Below are positions 6,102 through 6,205 of a stretch of 6,205 nucleotides of DNA, in pieces. The notes under the pieces were generated by a model. That model was not told where the DNA came from. It did no database searches and saw nothing but the letters and a program-made list of their open reading frames with translations. The DNA comes from Caldifarciminota bacterium. GTDB taxonomy: Bacteria > Hydrothermota > Hydrothermia > B15-G9 > DRBW01. Location: the NCBI GenBank assembly GCA_011042705.1, contig DRBW01000196.1, positions 1 to 6,205 on the forward strand, given 5' to 3'. Every line of letters starts with the position of its first letter. The stretch's first letter is position 1. A program made the position numbers and the translations under genes.

Positions 6102-6205
6102 ATGAGGAAGCTACCGAGGATGTGGATGTGTATGTGTATGCTTATGCTTCTGCCGTTCATGGCGATATCACATGTGCAGGCAGCAGCGCCCGATACGATA
6201 TGGAC
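6102..6205 (+). CDS. Exported protein with Met/Cys-rich signal peptide (3' end outside window)
   Basis: Only the first 34 codons are visible. ATG 6102 is preceded by AAGGGAG at 6088-6094 with a seven-base gap, a good ribosome-binding site. The residues form a classic secretion signal: basic start MRKLPR, a hydrophobic core of Met, Cys and Leu (7-22), then a likely signal peptidase I site around HVQAAA (24-29). The mature protein would start near APDTIW. PDT(L/I)W just after the signal is a common beginning for large secreted repeat proteins in the bacterial groups suggested here, so a further surface protein is likely, but nothing of the mature domain is visible. None of the cysteines is in a convincing lipobox. 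Function unknown. Confidence 0.7.
   Translation, partial: MRKLPRMWMCMCMLMLLPFMAISHVQAAAPDTIW
6120..6149 (+). repeat. Imperfect hexanucleotide repeat in the signal-peptide core
   Basis: Five units of six bases: ATG followed in turn by TGG, TGT, TGT, CTT and CTT. The unit encodes Met plus Trp, Cys or Leu. Since it is a multiple of three, gain or loss of units would change the length of the hydrophobic core without shifting the frame. Confidence 0.6.

Noticed and set aside
1..6205. Defence systems, CRISPR arrays, mobile elements, tRNA or rRNA
   Set aside because: I read both strands for repeat-spacer patterns, transposase or integrase motifs and RNA gene signatures and saw none.

Overview
The window looks like an ordinary stretch of bacterial chromosome, probably from an uncultivated lineage of the kind known mainly from metagenomes (FCB-like groups, Eisenbacteria, WOR-3 and relatives). 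The main clue is the first gene: an exported repeat protein ending in a FlgD/Por-type Ig-like C-terminal domain. A second exported protein starts at the right edge. Both are common in those groups, but the phylum assignment is inference. Base composition is uneven: single 60-base blocks counted by hand reach 72% GC (3181-3240) in the central operon and fall to 33% (5401-5460 and 5581-5640) in the membrane glycosyltransferase gene.

Layout, left to right. (1) Bases 1-1139, plus strand: the 3' part of a secreted protein with five regular repeats of about 56 residues and a C-terminal sorting-type domain. (2) Bases 1141-1730, minus strand: remains of an SLC12-like cation-chloride cotransporter/APC permease. 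Its extreme N-terminus and its cytosolic C-terminus survive in two frames, with roughly 500 residues missing between them. (3) Bases 1823-3034, plus: a GT4 glycosyltransferase that reads as trehalose synthase TreT. It is divergent from the transporter remnant and has a good promoter candidate in the gap. (4) Bases 3080-3808, plus: a DUF4213/DUF364 protein (putative heavy-metal chelation family), with its own near-consensus promoter placed so that the mRNA would be nearly leaderless. (5) Bases 3808-4371, plus: a MobA/MocA-like nucleotidyltransferase whose start overlaps the previous stop and is probably translationally coupled to it. (6) Bases 4365-5885 (or up to 6020), minus: a multi-pass GT-C-type membrane glycosyltransferase, converging on gene 5 with overlapping stop codons. 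(7) Bases 6102-6205, plus: the start of an exported protein with an unusual Met/Cys-rich signal peptide.

Functional links. TreT (compatible solute or sugar salvage) sits back to back with a ruined ion cotransporter, which suggests an osmotic theme. The DUF364 and nucleotidyltransferase genes form a tight pair that may serve a metal or cofactor pathway, but nothing in the window identifies its substrate. I found no RNA gene, CRISPR array, insertion sequence, phage gene or defence system. No gene-free stretch exceeds about 220 bases. The most unusual items are the internally deleted transporter, the coupled DUF364/nucleotidyltransferase pair and the nearly leaderless promoter in front of it.
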